From Pseudevernia furfuracea (Eukaryota > Ascomycota > Lecanoromycetes > Lecanorales > Parmeliaceae), in assembly GCA_022315425.1 (NCBI GenBank), contig JAIUPT010000030.1, positions 992,001 to 1,056,000 on the forward strand: 64,000 nt of DNA, read 5' to 3'. Made by a program: the position numbers and the translations under genes. Below the pieces are notes generated by a model. That model did not search any database. It had not been told where the DNA came from and saw nothing but the letters and a program-made list of their open reading frames with translations. Positions 47,199-59,200 of this stretch are shown here, piece by piece. Within the stretch, counting starts at the first letter, position 1, and every line of letters begins with the position of its first letter.

Positions 47199-47923
47199 AT
47201 TCGGGAATAGAGTCCGATAGCCTTGGTCTTGGGGTTAAAACGCTAGAGCGGCTAGACCGAATAAATCTGGTTTGATCGGTAATGCATCAAAATTCCTGGC
47301 ACACGACAATGATTATATGAAAGATGATTATTGCTTGCTTCCAAAGGATCCCAGTCCTTATTTCTCCTCGGCACAGAAAAGGTCTCACATATCCAGGACC
47401 TAATCTTTGCGCCAACGCTTTGGGCTAATCTTACGGCTTTAGAAAACAAGACACGAAAAGTCACACAGTAACATCACGATCTCTAGCGCTCCATTACCTT
47501 ACCATTACCATTCCAAACTCTACCCATCAAACCACAATCAATTCTTTGACTCAGGGCCGACCACTTCGATTGCGTTTTGGGGCTGTGTATGTTTCTCCTG
47601 GTTACACTTGTCCGAAACAAGTCTTTCTGGTTTCTGTGTACCCCTTTTTCCGAATGGGTCGATATTCCGGCAAAAACAAACAGGCCTATTGTTTGCGATC
47701 GGTCCCACATCTCTCTAGTAGCCGGTTTGAGCCTGCGGTGAGGCTTCTTTATCGCCGGAAGATCGACGAAAAGTAACGACCCGATATTGATGCTGGCAAG
47801 ATTCCTATCCGGTATCTTCTTTCCCCAAGTTTTGTCCAGCTTTCATTGCAACAGTCATCATGAATCATCATGATCAAAGCATCACCATAGCACTCTCGCG
47901 CAAATAATAACGACAGCCTAAAC
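47199..47923. other. Intergenic, no gene seen
   Basis: No coding motif. It likely contains the promoter of the acidic protein gene at 47924. Confidence 0.35.
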
Positions 47924-48729
47924 ATGGCACAAGGCCACAAGCAAGAAGAGCGGGGTGACAACGAAGCTAGTTCGGAATATCCCGAGACGAATTCTGCCTC
48001 TAATAATGACGAGCATGGGATCACAGAACTCGCAGAGAGGTTGGAACTAAGTTCTGTAGAGAACAGAGGGCACGAAGCCAGCTCAGAAAACGCCGAAGCG
48101 CAACCCAACACGATGAGCCAGGAACAAATTGATTTGGCACGTGAACTCTGTCGCGAGAGGGTTCCTTTCACAGCTATTGGCCAAATGATGGGAGTATCGG
48201 AAGGTACTGTAGACCCTTTTGAGCTGAAACAGGTCCTGATGGAGGCGGAACTTTTGATAGCCGACTCCTTGAGCACGCAAGGTGAGTATGTCTTTGAAAA
48301 ACTCCAAGCCGGGATCAGGACTGAAAAGCAGAGAAGAGAAGGTACACGGCCAATCTCACTTCCAAGACGAGGAAGCGAAGTTCGAGGAGTACGATCCAGT
48401 CCGTTGGGAGATAGCGGCTGGGGAAGCTGCTACACCAAACAGTTTGGATGAAATTGAAGAACGGGTCCCCGAAAGTCCGAAACCTGCACCCATAGTCCCA
48501 GCCTCGGAACCAGATTTCGTTCGCGCTCTCAAAGATTCTACGGTGGGAAGTCAACCGTATCACAAGAAAGGAGATATACTGCGTGTGATTAATAAAACCA
48601 CTCCAAGACACCTCGACGGTGAGTAGAGAAGACTTGACCGAGATTCACTGAGGCTTAGACACAGATGAGCAGATCAACATTTCGAGTTACTTCCTCTCAA
48701 GCCTCCTGGAGAAGCAGGACGAGCGCTGA
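47924..48729 (+). CDS. Acidic hypothetical protein with HTH-like segment
   Basis: Three exons: 47924-48281, about 48319-48618 and 48665-48729. The final junction (GAC G|AT GAG) and stop at 48727-48729 are clean. The first intron would be only 37 bp with the acceptor at 48318; an acceptor at 48333 (52 bp) also keeps frame. The N-terminus is acidic and Ser/Asn-rich. The central segment LARELCRERVPFTAIGQMMG-VSEGTV resembles the helix-turn-helix of resolvase/sigma-like folds (ARxLxxxGxxxxxIAxxLGVSxxTV). The C-terminal half is charged (EEYDPVRWEIAAGEAA; FVRALKDSTVGSQPYHKKGD), ending SSLLEKQDER. No family is recognised, and DNA binding is a guess from the HTH-like pattern. Confidence 0.5.
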
Positions 48730-50685
48730 TTCAGAATTTCGAGCCAGCAGATATGGCAGCTGTTGATGCGGTGGGGAGAGAGGCGCGTACTGCAAAGGAG
48801 AAACACAGCTTTCGATGCGCAATAGAATGGGAGGATTGATGGACCTTGCTGGGCTTGTGGAAGCAGATAGATTCCTTGATTTACCATCCGTCTGTCATCG
48901 ATGCCACTTGTTTATCATCGGTTTCATAGAGCAATGGCTTTCTAGGTAAAACCCTTGGTCTTGGCAGAGTTTCCTATTTCAGGTTTTTTCCTCGCCAGCG
49001 TGTCTTGATTTTTACACGATGGTTCAACAGCGTAAAAATGTTGCGAGGAAAGTTAATTGATTCTCGGCAAGTGATGTCGGAAATTGCACCGGTGGGTCCA
49101 CCGTCGCTTATATGTAATTGTCACTGGAATTAGATGGAATCAGGGGTACATCTTCCGGGCACTCTCGTCTATACCTTATATAGCCGGTCCATGGCCTCCT
49201 CCATGGTTTTTCTTGATGTGCTCCAGAGAGTAGTCGGAATTGTCAATAGAAGTCTTTAGCCCCAATTTCCGCTGCGTAGCCTGTTTTTGCAACAAAAACC
49301 AAGCGTGACCACCGCGCTAAGCCTATTTGAGGTTTTTTTTTCGCCAGCGTTGAATTTCACACGACGGGAAACCATCAAAAAACCATCAAAGAACCATCAA
49401 AAACCATCAAAACACCATCGAAACCACCGCGCTAAGCCTATTTGAGGTTTTTTCTCGCCAGCGTTGAATTTCACACGACGGTTCACCAGCAAAAATCATC
49501 GTGTAAACCATCTATCTATATTAAAGCGGTCCGTCATCTCGGGGTGCACCCTCTGACCCTAATTGGGGGGCATACATAGGGGCCTATGACCTAACAGGCG
49601 CCCCGCAAGAAAACCCCAATGGAGTTCACTCAGAGGTTACTCAGGGGTTGCTAGGGATAGCAGGGTGTATCCCGAAGCCCGCCTCTGGGTCAAGGCTGGG
49701 GTGGACTTACATACATACCCCCCAACCCACTCTACCCTCGACCCCGACCTCGCTCCAACTCGAATCCCCGTTGCGCAGCGTAGCCGGCCCCCGTCCAGAG
49801 GCTGAATTTTATGAATATTACGAGGTAGTTATTATCTGATTGAATCGACCTATTACCTTGCTGGCCTCGCGCACACTCCGCACAAATCATCACGTCACCA
49901 ACGCATACATGCATACTGCATCTATATCTACGTCTTTGTTGTTGTCGTTTTCTCCGATCAGTGGTCGGAGCATCTTGCTGTCGCCGGCAGAGTGAAATAT
50001 CTGCCTTTGGACAGTGTCGAATTCAATGGTTGATCACTTAATTGGCTCAAATTTTTTTCTTACTTAGCCTCTTCGATCACATTTGATCTCTTCGTGGTTG
50101 CCATCATGACAGCAGCTTCTTTCTGGCGTTCTTCTTAACCTTGTCTTTTACCCGATCATTAAATCCAAGACTTTATATCTAGCATCTTGAAGGCCTTCTT
50201 CATAAAATCAACCCGACATGCACACATTGTTGCGGAGGCCGAGGGCTAGTAGGATCCGGATGTAGCTGAGAGAGGATTCTTTGTAAAGTACGCCGCTCGT
50301 AAATAGATATAAGGGTTGAGGTGAAGGACGCGAGTTATCAATATCCTCAAACACATCGTCCGCAGAAGAGGAATTTTCGAAGAAGAATTCAATTGATTTC
50401 GTGCCACGGCGTGGTGTACTTACCGTATGTGCGCACGGTTCCTTCAGCTACTCTAGTGAAACGAGCCAATCGAAGGAAATTGAGTCAACGACTCAACGCT
50501 GTACTCCTTTCTCAAGAGCGTAATGGACCCTGGCTCAGCTCGAGCTAGCACAAGAAGTTGAGAGCATATAAAAAGCTGTAAGCCAGGACTTTTTAGTCAA
50601 ACGCCTTTCATGAATTGATTATTGAACGCTGCAAGTCATGCTCCATTTATTGATGATACAGTTGAGAATATCAGTAGAATAATGA
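48730..50685. other. Repeat-rich intergenic region
   Basis: No accepted gene. It holds the direct repeats listed separately and, from 49511, TCTATCTATATTAAAGCGG followed by a GC-rich block (49540-49700). That block resembles a transposon end, but I could not define a second border. Confidence 0.4.
48974..49481. repeat. Direct repeats with ACCATCAAAA minisatellite
   Basis: Two nearly identical ~58-bp copies, 49309-49367 and 49424-49481, begin CCACCGCGCTAAGCC, contain TTTGAGGTTTTTT and CGCCAGCGTTGAATTTC, and end ACACGACGG. The 56 bp between them is about five ~10-11-bp ACCATCAAAA units. A diverged third copy (CAGGTTTTTTCCTCGCCAGC ... ACACGATGG) lies at about 48974-49022. Confidence 0.75.
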
Positions 50686-51663
50686 TTAGAACAATCGACG
50701 ACCGTCACCAGTGGTCAACATGTAAGTCATAGACTGTAATCTCAAGAATCCCACTCGTTCGCAAAGCTTCACCCACATATCACAACTGTAAGTCCATCTC
50801 AACTGCAACTGAAGCGTCATCATTCCACCCTCGTCCTCCCAGCATGTTGCCGCATCAACGACCTCCAGGAAAACCTCAAAGGTGTCTACCATGTTCCGTC
50901 TCACAATTATGGTCTTGTCCTGACCGCCATCCTCGCCTCTAAGTAACACTGCAATAGACACATGTTCATAGTCTATGACACCAGCAGCGGCACTCACCGA
51001 GCTGAAGAAGGTCGATATGGTCATGGCAGAGCGGAGCTTTATCGGCACCATCTCTGAGGTACGGCCTGGAAGCAGGACGTACAAGATGGTGTGCTCTTGT
51101 TTGTATAATGTAAGACTTCGAGGGACTTTCGCAGCGGTGGAAGGACTGTTGAAAGTGACCGAACGGACTCTCTTCAGAGAGTGATTTTTGTCAACGGTAT
51201 CGCTGGCGGGGCGCTTACCCGCAGCGACTTCAGAGATCTTGGGGCCAGCAGTTGAAGTTTCTAATGGGCTCGGATTAGGTGGAGGAAAGCCGGCGTGAGG
51301 CGCAGGAGGTTCCGAAAGCGCCGATCTTGTTCTCGGTCCTTGGTAATCCGACCCTTGTGGAGCCTCGCTCTCAAGGTTCGATTCCCCAGAGGTCGTCGAT
51401 GAAAAATCTTCATCCTCTCGAGAGCTAGAGTGTTGGATAGAGATTTCCTCAAAATTGGACTCCAAGTCATGTCCCTTGTCTTTGCCATTGCTGGGTTGTT
51501 CTTCAGAATCGTCCTTCAATCCAAATGCAATGGGCGCATCGTCAAACACATTGCCCTGGCCAGACCATGTACGATACGGACAGCCCACACGATTTCCATG
51601 CTTGAAGTTCCCTCCAATCGGCTTAACGATAAGCCTCTCCCCGTTGCAGTCGAGAGTGTAGTA
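50686..51663 (-). pseudogene. 5'-truncated member of the C-module family
   Basis: The open frame starts just after an in-frame TAA (51670-51672). Its first residues, YYTLDCNGERLIVKPIGG, are the conserved core of the N-terminal module (YWTLDLNGERFIV at 9673-11424), followed by CPYRTWSGQGNVFDDAPIAF. A Ser/Glu-rich linker and the C-terminal module follow (LTLYKQEHTIL, PIKLRSAMTISTFFSSV, TIIVRRNM, DAATCWEDEGG). The usual APCW is ATCW and about 40 extra residues follow. No in-frame ATG precedes the first module core, and the first half of the N-module is missing. A short product from an internal Met is possible but would lose the N-module. Expression is unknown. Confidence 0.6.
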
Positions 51664-51713
51664 TGAAGATTAGGTTGAGGCTGTGCTTCCAAGACCTCTC
51701 TGCATGTGATGGT

Positions 51714-52666
51714 TCAGAAGCTCATCACACCTCCTGGGTTTCGACCTTGATCGGTTGCCCATCCCCCTATCTCGAATCTGCTCTCTCCGGATCCATTCAC
51801 AGTCTTCACACCCAGCTTTTTACCAATGTGAACATGATTGTTGGCCAAAGTCAGCTCCACCAGCCCAGCATCGAGACCATCCTCTGCATTCCAGTCTTGA
51901 AAGTTCCGGGCCAACATGGCTAGATCGATTGGAGCATCCAATTCACAGGAATCCATGTCCTTTGTCATCCTCCACCTCGAACCGTGCATGGCGTGTCTTT
52001 CCGACTTCTGAACAGCCATTGCTCGCAACGCAAGCGAGAACGGTGGTTGTCTCACGTTTGTGCCAAGCTGTCGGTCGGTTGGACAGGATTCTGAAAGCAC
52101 AAAGGTTCTGCCCCCGCTGACGTTTTGGGGAGTCAAAGTTCCGGCGCTTCTACCTTCGCTATCGATCAGATGGAGTCCTATTTTACTAAGACTGTCCTTA
52201 ACATCGAGAAAAGAACTCTGTGGGTTACTGAAACGGTCCTTCACGCCACGCGAAGGCTTGTAATCCTCGTTGTAGAACTGGTTGTTGTGATAGCCATTCT
52301 CTCCAAACTCGTTGAGTCAATACTCGCCGTCGTCAAGCGTCTCCTAGTCGTAGACAATCCACAACGATGATGGCTTGGTGGAGATATTCCAGAGAAGAAC
52401 ATAGTTGGTGGTGCACTCGTCGTTGTCTTCGATCGATATCTCAGTCTCCTCGACTGGCCAGCCGAGACCTAGAAACACACAGGGTTCTCCGCCATCACCA
52501 ACAGAGACATATTGAGGCTCATCTTGATCATTCCGTATCACAAGATTTCGATGATCGTTCCCGAGACCGTCGATGTTGTCATGTATCAGTATCTCAATGG
52601 AGCGCTATAAGGTGTAACTCTTTGTTTCGTTCTTGAGATCGACGATCTCGGCTTCGGTGTTCTGGG
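51714..52666 (-). pseudogene. Decayed gene of unknown family with in-frame stops
   Basis: One reading frame runs from a good acceptor (ACTTACAG, ending at 52667) to 51714. It is interrupted by TAG at 52605-52607, TAG at 52344-52346 and TGA at 52317-52319, and ends at TGA 51714-51716. Sequence on both sides of each stop stays protein-like: IEILIHDNIDGLGNDHRNL, DEPQYVSVGDGGEPCVFLG, LWIVYD-stop-ETLDDGEY-stop-LNEFGENGYHNNQFYNED. All three internal stops are one C-to-T step from CAG or CGA. I do not recognise the protein. It directly adjoins the truncated family member downstream on the same strand, and the two could have been fused by rearrangement. Confidence 0.55.
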
Positions 52667-53049
52667 CTGTAAGTGTTTAAGTTTATAAGGTTCGACCACA
52701 GAGATGATCTCCCCCAGGCTGTTACATTAGCTTCATGCAGTAAGTAAATGCATTGCTTTGTGAATTGAGTCCCCTTTGTTTCGACTGAGGCTTTGGGCAC
52801 CTTCCCCTGCTGGAATACCTAATCTGTCTCCGAATACGCGTCCGATTAGGGTTTATCGTGATCATTCCTAGGCTGAAGAAAGCTTTCAAGTTATCGCACT
52901 GATCATGAGATTATCGCAGTGATTATGAGAAACGTGAAACACATGAATACTTGCTGTCTCGATCAACTCCTATGTACAACAGATAGGCTTGAGGCCATCA
53001 ATTTGCGATTCATGACTCAGAGCTACAGTGGATGAACAAGACTCATTGC
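52667..53049. other. Intergenic
   Basis: Upstream exon(s) of the decayed gene would lie here, but none is evident. No other signal. Confidence 0.3.
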
Positions 53050-54895
53050 TCAAACTGGAGGTCCCACAACCTTCAGCGGATGCGCCTCAGTGTTGAAGAC
53101 AAATTGATTCGTGCTGTCATTGCCCGAGACCTGGAACACGCTGTCCTAGTATCTTGTTAGTCAAAATATTCTTGCATCTGGTCGGAATGCTCACCGGTGC
53201 ATGTATTAAATACGAGTACTTCATGACCTCCGCAAACAAGAAGCTTTCTTGCACATTGTCAAATGATCCTCCATTCGCAGCATTGACATCCGAGATTTCC
53301 GAGAAACCTTGACCAACTCTGGTCGTTGCATTTATAGCCACGAAGGCTTCCCATGCCCAATCTTGATACATCGTGTTGCCTTTAATTCAGTCAGCCTGCC
53401 GCCCTCAACCCAACAATAGCGATGACTGCCTTACCGGTAATTCTGTACGCGTAGTAGAAACTTTCTATGACTTCTGGACGCAGATCATACAGTGGATTGG
53501 TGATGTAGAAGCCATTCGCGTTGTAGAAGGCTTCGTTGGTAGAGTTCACCCCGGTGGTGTTCCAGCTAAAAGTCTCTGGTCCGATTCCCACAAGGGTGGA
53601 GTTGTACAGATCGTGGCAGCCATTAACAAGCGCAAGCCCGAAGTCGATATAATCCTGTCGATCAAGGACTGAGCCTCCGAGAAGAAAGTTCCCGCCATCA
53701 AAGCATGTCAAATGCTCGGACGAGTTGACAAAAGTGGTGTTGACATAGCTTGCCAAGAACGTCAAGTCTGGCCGAGACGCCGCTACACGATTCTAGAGTC
53801 AGCGTTTCTCTTACAAGATGGATTCAGGAGTCCTTTGGACATGTTTGAGGTGCGAGACACCATTTCCTCAAACATGTCTTCAAGTTCGAAACCAAGTATA
53901 AAAGGGGTATTAGTGACTCAGAGATACTGCTTACGATTCGATGTTAGGTACTCGATGGTGCTGTCCGCAGCCAAGATCCAGCGGTCCGAGTAGTTGCTGT
54001 AGCGCGATGCATCATAAATATACATCTTAATCAGATACTCGTAGAAGCTATCATCCCCACCGTTCCATCCGCCAGTGGCATCTAAGAAAACACCATTCGA
54101 GATGTTCACATTAGTGCCGACGAGACCAGAGAACGGCTCGTTGGATTCTGGCAGAGGGTTCAAGAGATAAGTTTCGGCTTTCTGCGCCAGATTTCCATAT
54201 GAAGGATCGTTTGTGAGGTCGGAGAGGCGTTGCCACTCAAGGCAAAGGGTTCCAATGTCAGCAAGTCCATTTGTTGTGCTTCCGTCAGTGGTCTGATTAG
54301 TGAAGTACAGATTATTCGAAGGTATACCTGTAGAGGTATTAAAGGCGAAGCTCAGACTATCTGCTAGGCTCTTCGACTGGGTCAGAAGTATGTCAACCGC
54401 TGAGGCATTTGTGGTCAAACTTGATGACGGCCCTTTGAGAAGGTCATATCCTGACAGCATTCCGGCTATATACCTAATCGTCGTCTCGAAGAGGCTGACC
54501 TCCGTGGCGGTGGTAGTATAGTCGATGGTAGCAATGTATTCAAGGATGTCGTTAATAATAGGTTGGCTCTCCATAACCAAAGCTGTGCTCAAAGCGTCGA
54601 CGGCGCTAGCTCCCCAATTGTTCCTTGGATTGGTACATGTATTTGTGACCGGCTCGAGTTCATCTTGGCCCTTGCAGGTTGTGAAGTAGCCGTTCCAAGC
54701 GAACATGAAAGCATCCTTGACGGCAGCCGCTCTCTGCTGCTCGACAGTAGAGTCGGTAATGCCGCTTTGGCGAGCCCTAAGGGCTCGGTCTTTTAATGCT
54801 AGAGACTGGTATTCCGGGTTTCCAGGAGCAGGAAGCCTAAGTCCAAAGACAACATTCGCAGCTACCGAAAGCAGCGACAGAGAGGCAAGATGCAT
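53050..54895 (-). CDS. Secreted GH47 alpha-mannosidase
   Basis: Four exons, in transcription order: 53935-54895, 53435-53782, 53195-53379 and 53050-53145, giving 529 residues with all junctions in frame. I chose the ATG at 54895 because it starts directly at a signal peptide (MHLASLSLLSVAANVVFG); an upstream in-frame Met at 54988 would add 31 residues. Family 47 blocks appear in order: AFMFAWNGYFT, NNWGASAVDALSTALVM, LADIGTLCLEWQRLSDLT, GGDDSFYEYLIKMY, HLTCFDGGNFLLGG, LYDLRPEVIESFYYAYRITG, YQDWAWEAFVAI and the C-terminal VFNTEAHPL. The family removes alpha-1,2-linked mannose from N-glycans using Ca2+. Numerous N-x-S/T sites fit a secreted enzyme. The first intron is long for this window (152 bp). 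Confidence 0.93.
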
Positions 54896-55736
54896 CCTGG
54901 AGACTGTTCTGTTATGCTGTGAAAAGGAAAATATTGGTCTTGCTGTACTGAAAACCAAGAGGAACGGCAGAGCAAAACTAAACAGCACAAGGAAAGCTTT
55001 AATAATGATGCCTGTCAGGCTGATCGTTGATAATATTTTACCATGATTTATTTACCAAATGTTGTTCCTTCTCTTGACGCTACTAACATCTCCGAGATGG
55101 AATCGAGAAGGAGTTCGGATGCTCCCTGTTGGAATTGCGGAGAAGAAGATTTGCTTTCTTCCCCATACTTCCCCACGTAATAATATATCGCCACGCGATA
55201 TGTTGCTTTCTAGTTAAAGCCCAGCAGGGTATCATCTGCTGCTCTCATGACAACGCGCATTGCAGTCTCCGCATGACCATGGCGGCCACTCTCACAGCCA
55301 GTTGTATTTCCCTTTGGCGGATCACGTGGCTCGGTCGTTTGCCTGCTGACCACCTCTCCACAGTGGTAAATGTCCATGATCTGCTACGGCAAAACCGGGA
55401 CGATCATGTGGGGAAGGTAAGGATGATCCGAAGCCAATCCATAATGCACTTGCCCGTGACCGTCTTCAGAACAATTTGACCCGTGGTTGCAAGGCAAGCG
55501 GAGGTTGGTCGACCGTCGACCTGCTTTATGGAGGCAGGTGCGCACAAGTCCCCAATTGACTAGCGTGATATGTTCTACGTACCGCCTTTTGTGTTTTTCA
55601 ACGTGTACTCGGAGAGAAGGGACGGGTTTGCTAACCGTTACGACTAAACCGAAAGGTGATCACTGAGGATAAGTCACTATAATGGACTATATACATCAGT
55701 TGTAGACTTGCTAGTGTACGACCGCTCGCCCATCTC
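54896..55736. other. Intergenic, no gene seen
   Basis: Upstream flank of the mannosidase; no coding motif. Confidence 0.4.
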
Positions 55737-55850
55737 TCGGCACCAAAAGTCCTGGACAAAGCCCTAACCCTATTTTCGGAAGGCGGCCCCAGATTTGAAT
55801 GTAGGGCGTTATCCGACATGAGTCTTGGCGTCCAGGACTTTTGGTGCCGA
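55737..55850. mobile_element. MITE-like element, copy 2 (114 bp, perfect TIRs)
   Basis: Perfect 21-bp terminal inverted repeats: left TCGGCACCAAAAGTCCTGGA..., with the exact reverse complement at 55830-55850. The interior (AGCCCTAACCCTATTTTCGG, GGGCGTTATCCGACATG, AGTCTTGGCGTCC) matches the copy at 39985-40254. It is non-coding. No convincing target duplication is visible at the flanks. Confidence 0.8.
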
Positions 55851-56284
55851 CCTCCGGATTTCGGTGGTTAATTCGGGGCCGCGCATCCCCCGAGAAGATA
55901 CTGATATACTGATGTTCTTGATAACAACTTGATACAGCAGACGAAATCCAAGAAAAGGTTATCAAAATCATGTTTTGAAGGAATCAGTGTCGTGGAGTTT
56001 GCCAAGCTTTGAGCAACCCTACCCCCAGTGGTCAGTCAGATCCGGTCTCGGAAGAGGCCCCCGGGTGCGCTATCCGGGCTGTTCTTCAAAAAGGGGTTTT
56101 TGGGGGCTTGCCTCGCCGGCTACAGAATGGTGGAGCATGCACCTGACACTCTGGCCTCGTGTCTATTTCGATTCTGTGGCCTTGAATGTGGTGAGCTGAA
56201 CGAGATGCAAGGATGTACAAGAGTCAGATTGACTATATGTTTATGACCTCCTAATTCGTGCAGCCACAATGCTCCCAAGCAGGA
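55851..56284. other. Intergenic
   Basis: Flank between the MITE and the chitinase stop; no gene seen. Confidence 0.35.
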
Positions 56285-59200
56285 TCAATATAGCATGAAT
56301 GCTGGGAATGCTGGGAATGCTGGGAAAGTAACCACCTCACCCTGCAACAGCAACAAGGCAGCAGAGGCAGCTATTACGCCAAACAAGCTGCCAACAACCC
56401 TGCTCGCTGCACCCTTGAATTCCTTTGGAGAGGAGCTAGCGGGGCTACCGTTTCCAGCACCTTGACTCGCAGGTGCTGTACCTGACGGGCTCGTAGAAAT
56501 TGTGCGCGAAGGACTCACAGGAGCTGTTTCGTTGTTAGCAGAAAGCGGAGCGCTGCTGCCTTGCTGCCCGCTCTGTTGTCCGCTCTGCTGTCCACTCTGC
56601 CCGCTCTGCTGTCCGCTCTGCTGTCCGCTCTGCTGTCCGCTCTGCCCGCTCTGCTGTCCACTCTGCCCACTCTGTTGTCCGCTCTGCCCACTCTGTTGTC
56701 CACTCTGCCCACTCTGTTGTCCATTTTGCCCCACCTGTTGTCCACTCTGCCCACTCTGCCCACTCTGCCCACTCTGCTGTCCATTTTGCCCACCACTCTG
56801 CTCTCCACTTTTGCTAGCTTTACCAGATTTGGCGATCTGGCTTGGGCTTTCTGGAATGGGAATAATTTCCATGGTCATGACGGGAATGTGGGCACCAGCA
56901 ACACCGCTTGCGAGAGCTTGGTCACCAGCCTTCGACACCGGTCCGGCGGCCCCTACTTCCGATGGGCTACCTTGTGCCGTTGATTGCTCAGGCGATGACT
57001 GCTGGGGTGCTGCTGCCTTATTACCTGACCCTGGAGACGACGCGCCGTTCTCACTGTTAGAGTTGCTTTGAGATCCAGCATTCCCAGGAGACCCCGCGCT
57101 TGGAGACGATGCACTGCTTTCACTGTTCGAGTTACTTTGGGATCCAGCATTCCCAGGAGACGCCGTACTTGGAGACGATGCACCGCTTTCATTGTTAGAA
57201 TTGCTTTGAGATCCAGCATTCCCAGAGGATCCCGTGCTTGGAGACCATGCGCCACTTTCACTGTTGGAATTACTTTGAGAACCGGCATTCGATGCATCAG
57301 AAGATCCCGCACTTGAAGAGCCACTGCTACCTTCGGTCTGGCTTTCCGACTCCTCCGAAGAAGAACTTGAGCCCGCCTGTGGTGAGCTGTGGGATTCACC
57401 GGATGCTGGGCTTGAAGGGGCGTTTTCTGATCCTGCAGAACCAGGAGTTCCAAAGTATGAAGTTCCGGTGAGGAAACCGTTCGCATCGCTTGCGGGTCCT
57501 CCAGGGTTACCTGGGAAGAGATGCCCGGCAGGAGACCCAGCGTTGGTGGGGGCAGAGTAGCCAATGGCTGCATGTGTGAGTGTGCACGGACAGTCGGTAA
57601 TGGTGAGAGTCTCGTTCTAATCACGGTTAGTAGAGTTCAAAGAGAAAGGAGCGGACGAACGTACTGCAGTAGCAGTGTAGACCTTTCCGCTTGGCAAGAG
57701 AGAGAAAGTGGTGGCCTCGGAGCAAGTGGTTGTCAGCGTGCTCACTATTTTGGTTGTTGTGTAGGTAGTTGGTATTGGGAGAGGTGTCGAGAGACTGGAC
57801 GGCGATGCACCGCTGGGCGAGAGTGCTATTGAAAATGATGAGACTGGAGCTGGTGCAGTCGTACCAACTTCGCCTGGGGAACCAGGTGTGTTGGACGAGA
57901 TGACAGGCACCGAGGTTGACTTTGTCTTTTCGGAGCAGCGAGGGCATGTAGTAATAGTGCTCGTGATCAAGCTGGTCTTCACAATGATAGAAGTCGTGCC
58001 GTTCTGGACCTCGGTAGTTGTCACTGGGCAGCTTGTCACGGTGGTGTAAGTGGTCAAGTTAGTGTAATCCGTAGACTCTGGCCTAGGGGAAACAGTGGTC
58101 CCGGATAAAACAGGGGTCGACGTTGATGACAAGAAAACCGATGCAGATGCAGAAGATCTGGGCGCAGAAGTAGTGTTTTGGTAGAGGCCACTGCTTGGAG
58201 GACCACTGGGTGGGTGTCCACTACTATTCACAGAAGGTCCACTACCCGAGGCTCCACTTGGAGAAGATGTACTCCCAGAAGCTGATGTGGACAGGCTGAT
58301 ATAGGCCGTGGTTGGCCCTGACTCTATAGGAGCTGGCACAGAAGACGTGACAGCTAGTGCGGATGAGGAATTAGGTACATTCCCTGAAGTTTGACCGTTT
58401 ACGCTAACGGCCATCGAAAGGCTCGAGCTCGAGACGCCGACAGACGACGCAACAGGGGTAGACGAGACCCCTGTCGACGAGCTTGCGATTTGCAGGGAAG
58501 ACGCAGCGTGGGTAGTAGATACAGCCTTAGTCGTTGATACAATAGGAGTGGAAGAAACAGCACGAGTAGAGTGCACGGTTGCCGAAGAAGTCACAGGTGC
58601 CGAGACCGTACACTCGGTATTTTCCAAGTAGCCCTTGAGCACATCCTAAATCCGGAATCAGCACTAATACTCCGAATCATATCTTGAGTCACAACTCGAT
58701 TCTGAGAAGCTTTGAGGCAAGCTGTCAGAATAAAAGTGGCATTTGCCGCGGTCCAGAGCCCCATGAGCTTGCCCAGCTTTGATGCACCGGAATTGACTTG
58801 TGGACCCAGCAAGTTGTCTTAAAATTCAATGCAAGATAGTCTATTGAAATGAAAGGAATCACTTCGGAATGGAACTCACCGCATACGGTTGACCGTTGAT
58901 CTGATTATTCTGGGAGAAAGTTGCCTCGTAGATCATGACACCGCCAAATTCATGCTTGTACTCGCACTGCAACGCCTTTATGATTTCATTGGCTTCATTT
59001 GGCTGGAGGTACATTTTCGTGTCATACGCTGCTCCTGGCGCCGCGGGAAGACCCAGGTAGACTTTGGTGTTCGGGTTGGATGAGTGATCATGCACGAAAT
59101 CTACCCAGCTAGCGAACGAGATGTTCGTATTTGTGCCGTCATAAGAATGGTCGAAATATGCTCGAGCAGAGCATTGAGGTGTGTTGTAGAATTGGACGAA

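Noticed and set aside
56502..57071. 189-residue Cys/Pro/Leu-rich plus-strand ORF
   Set aside because: It is the antisense shadow of the chitinase Gly-Gln-Ser repeat.
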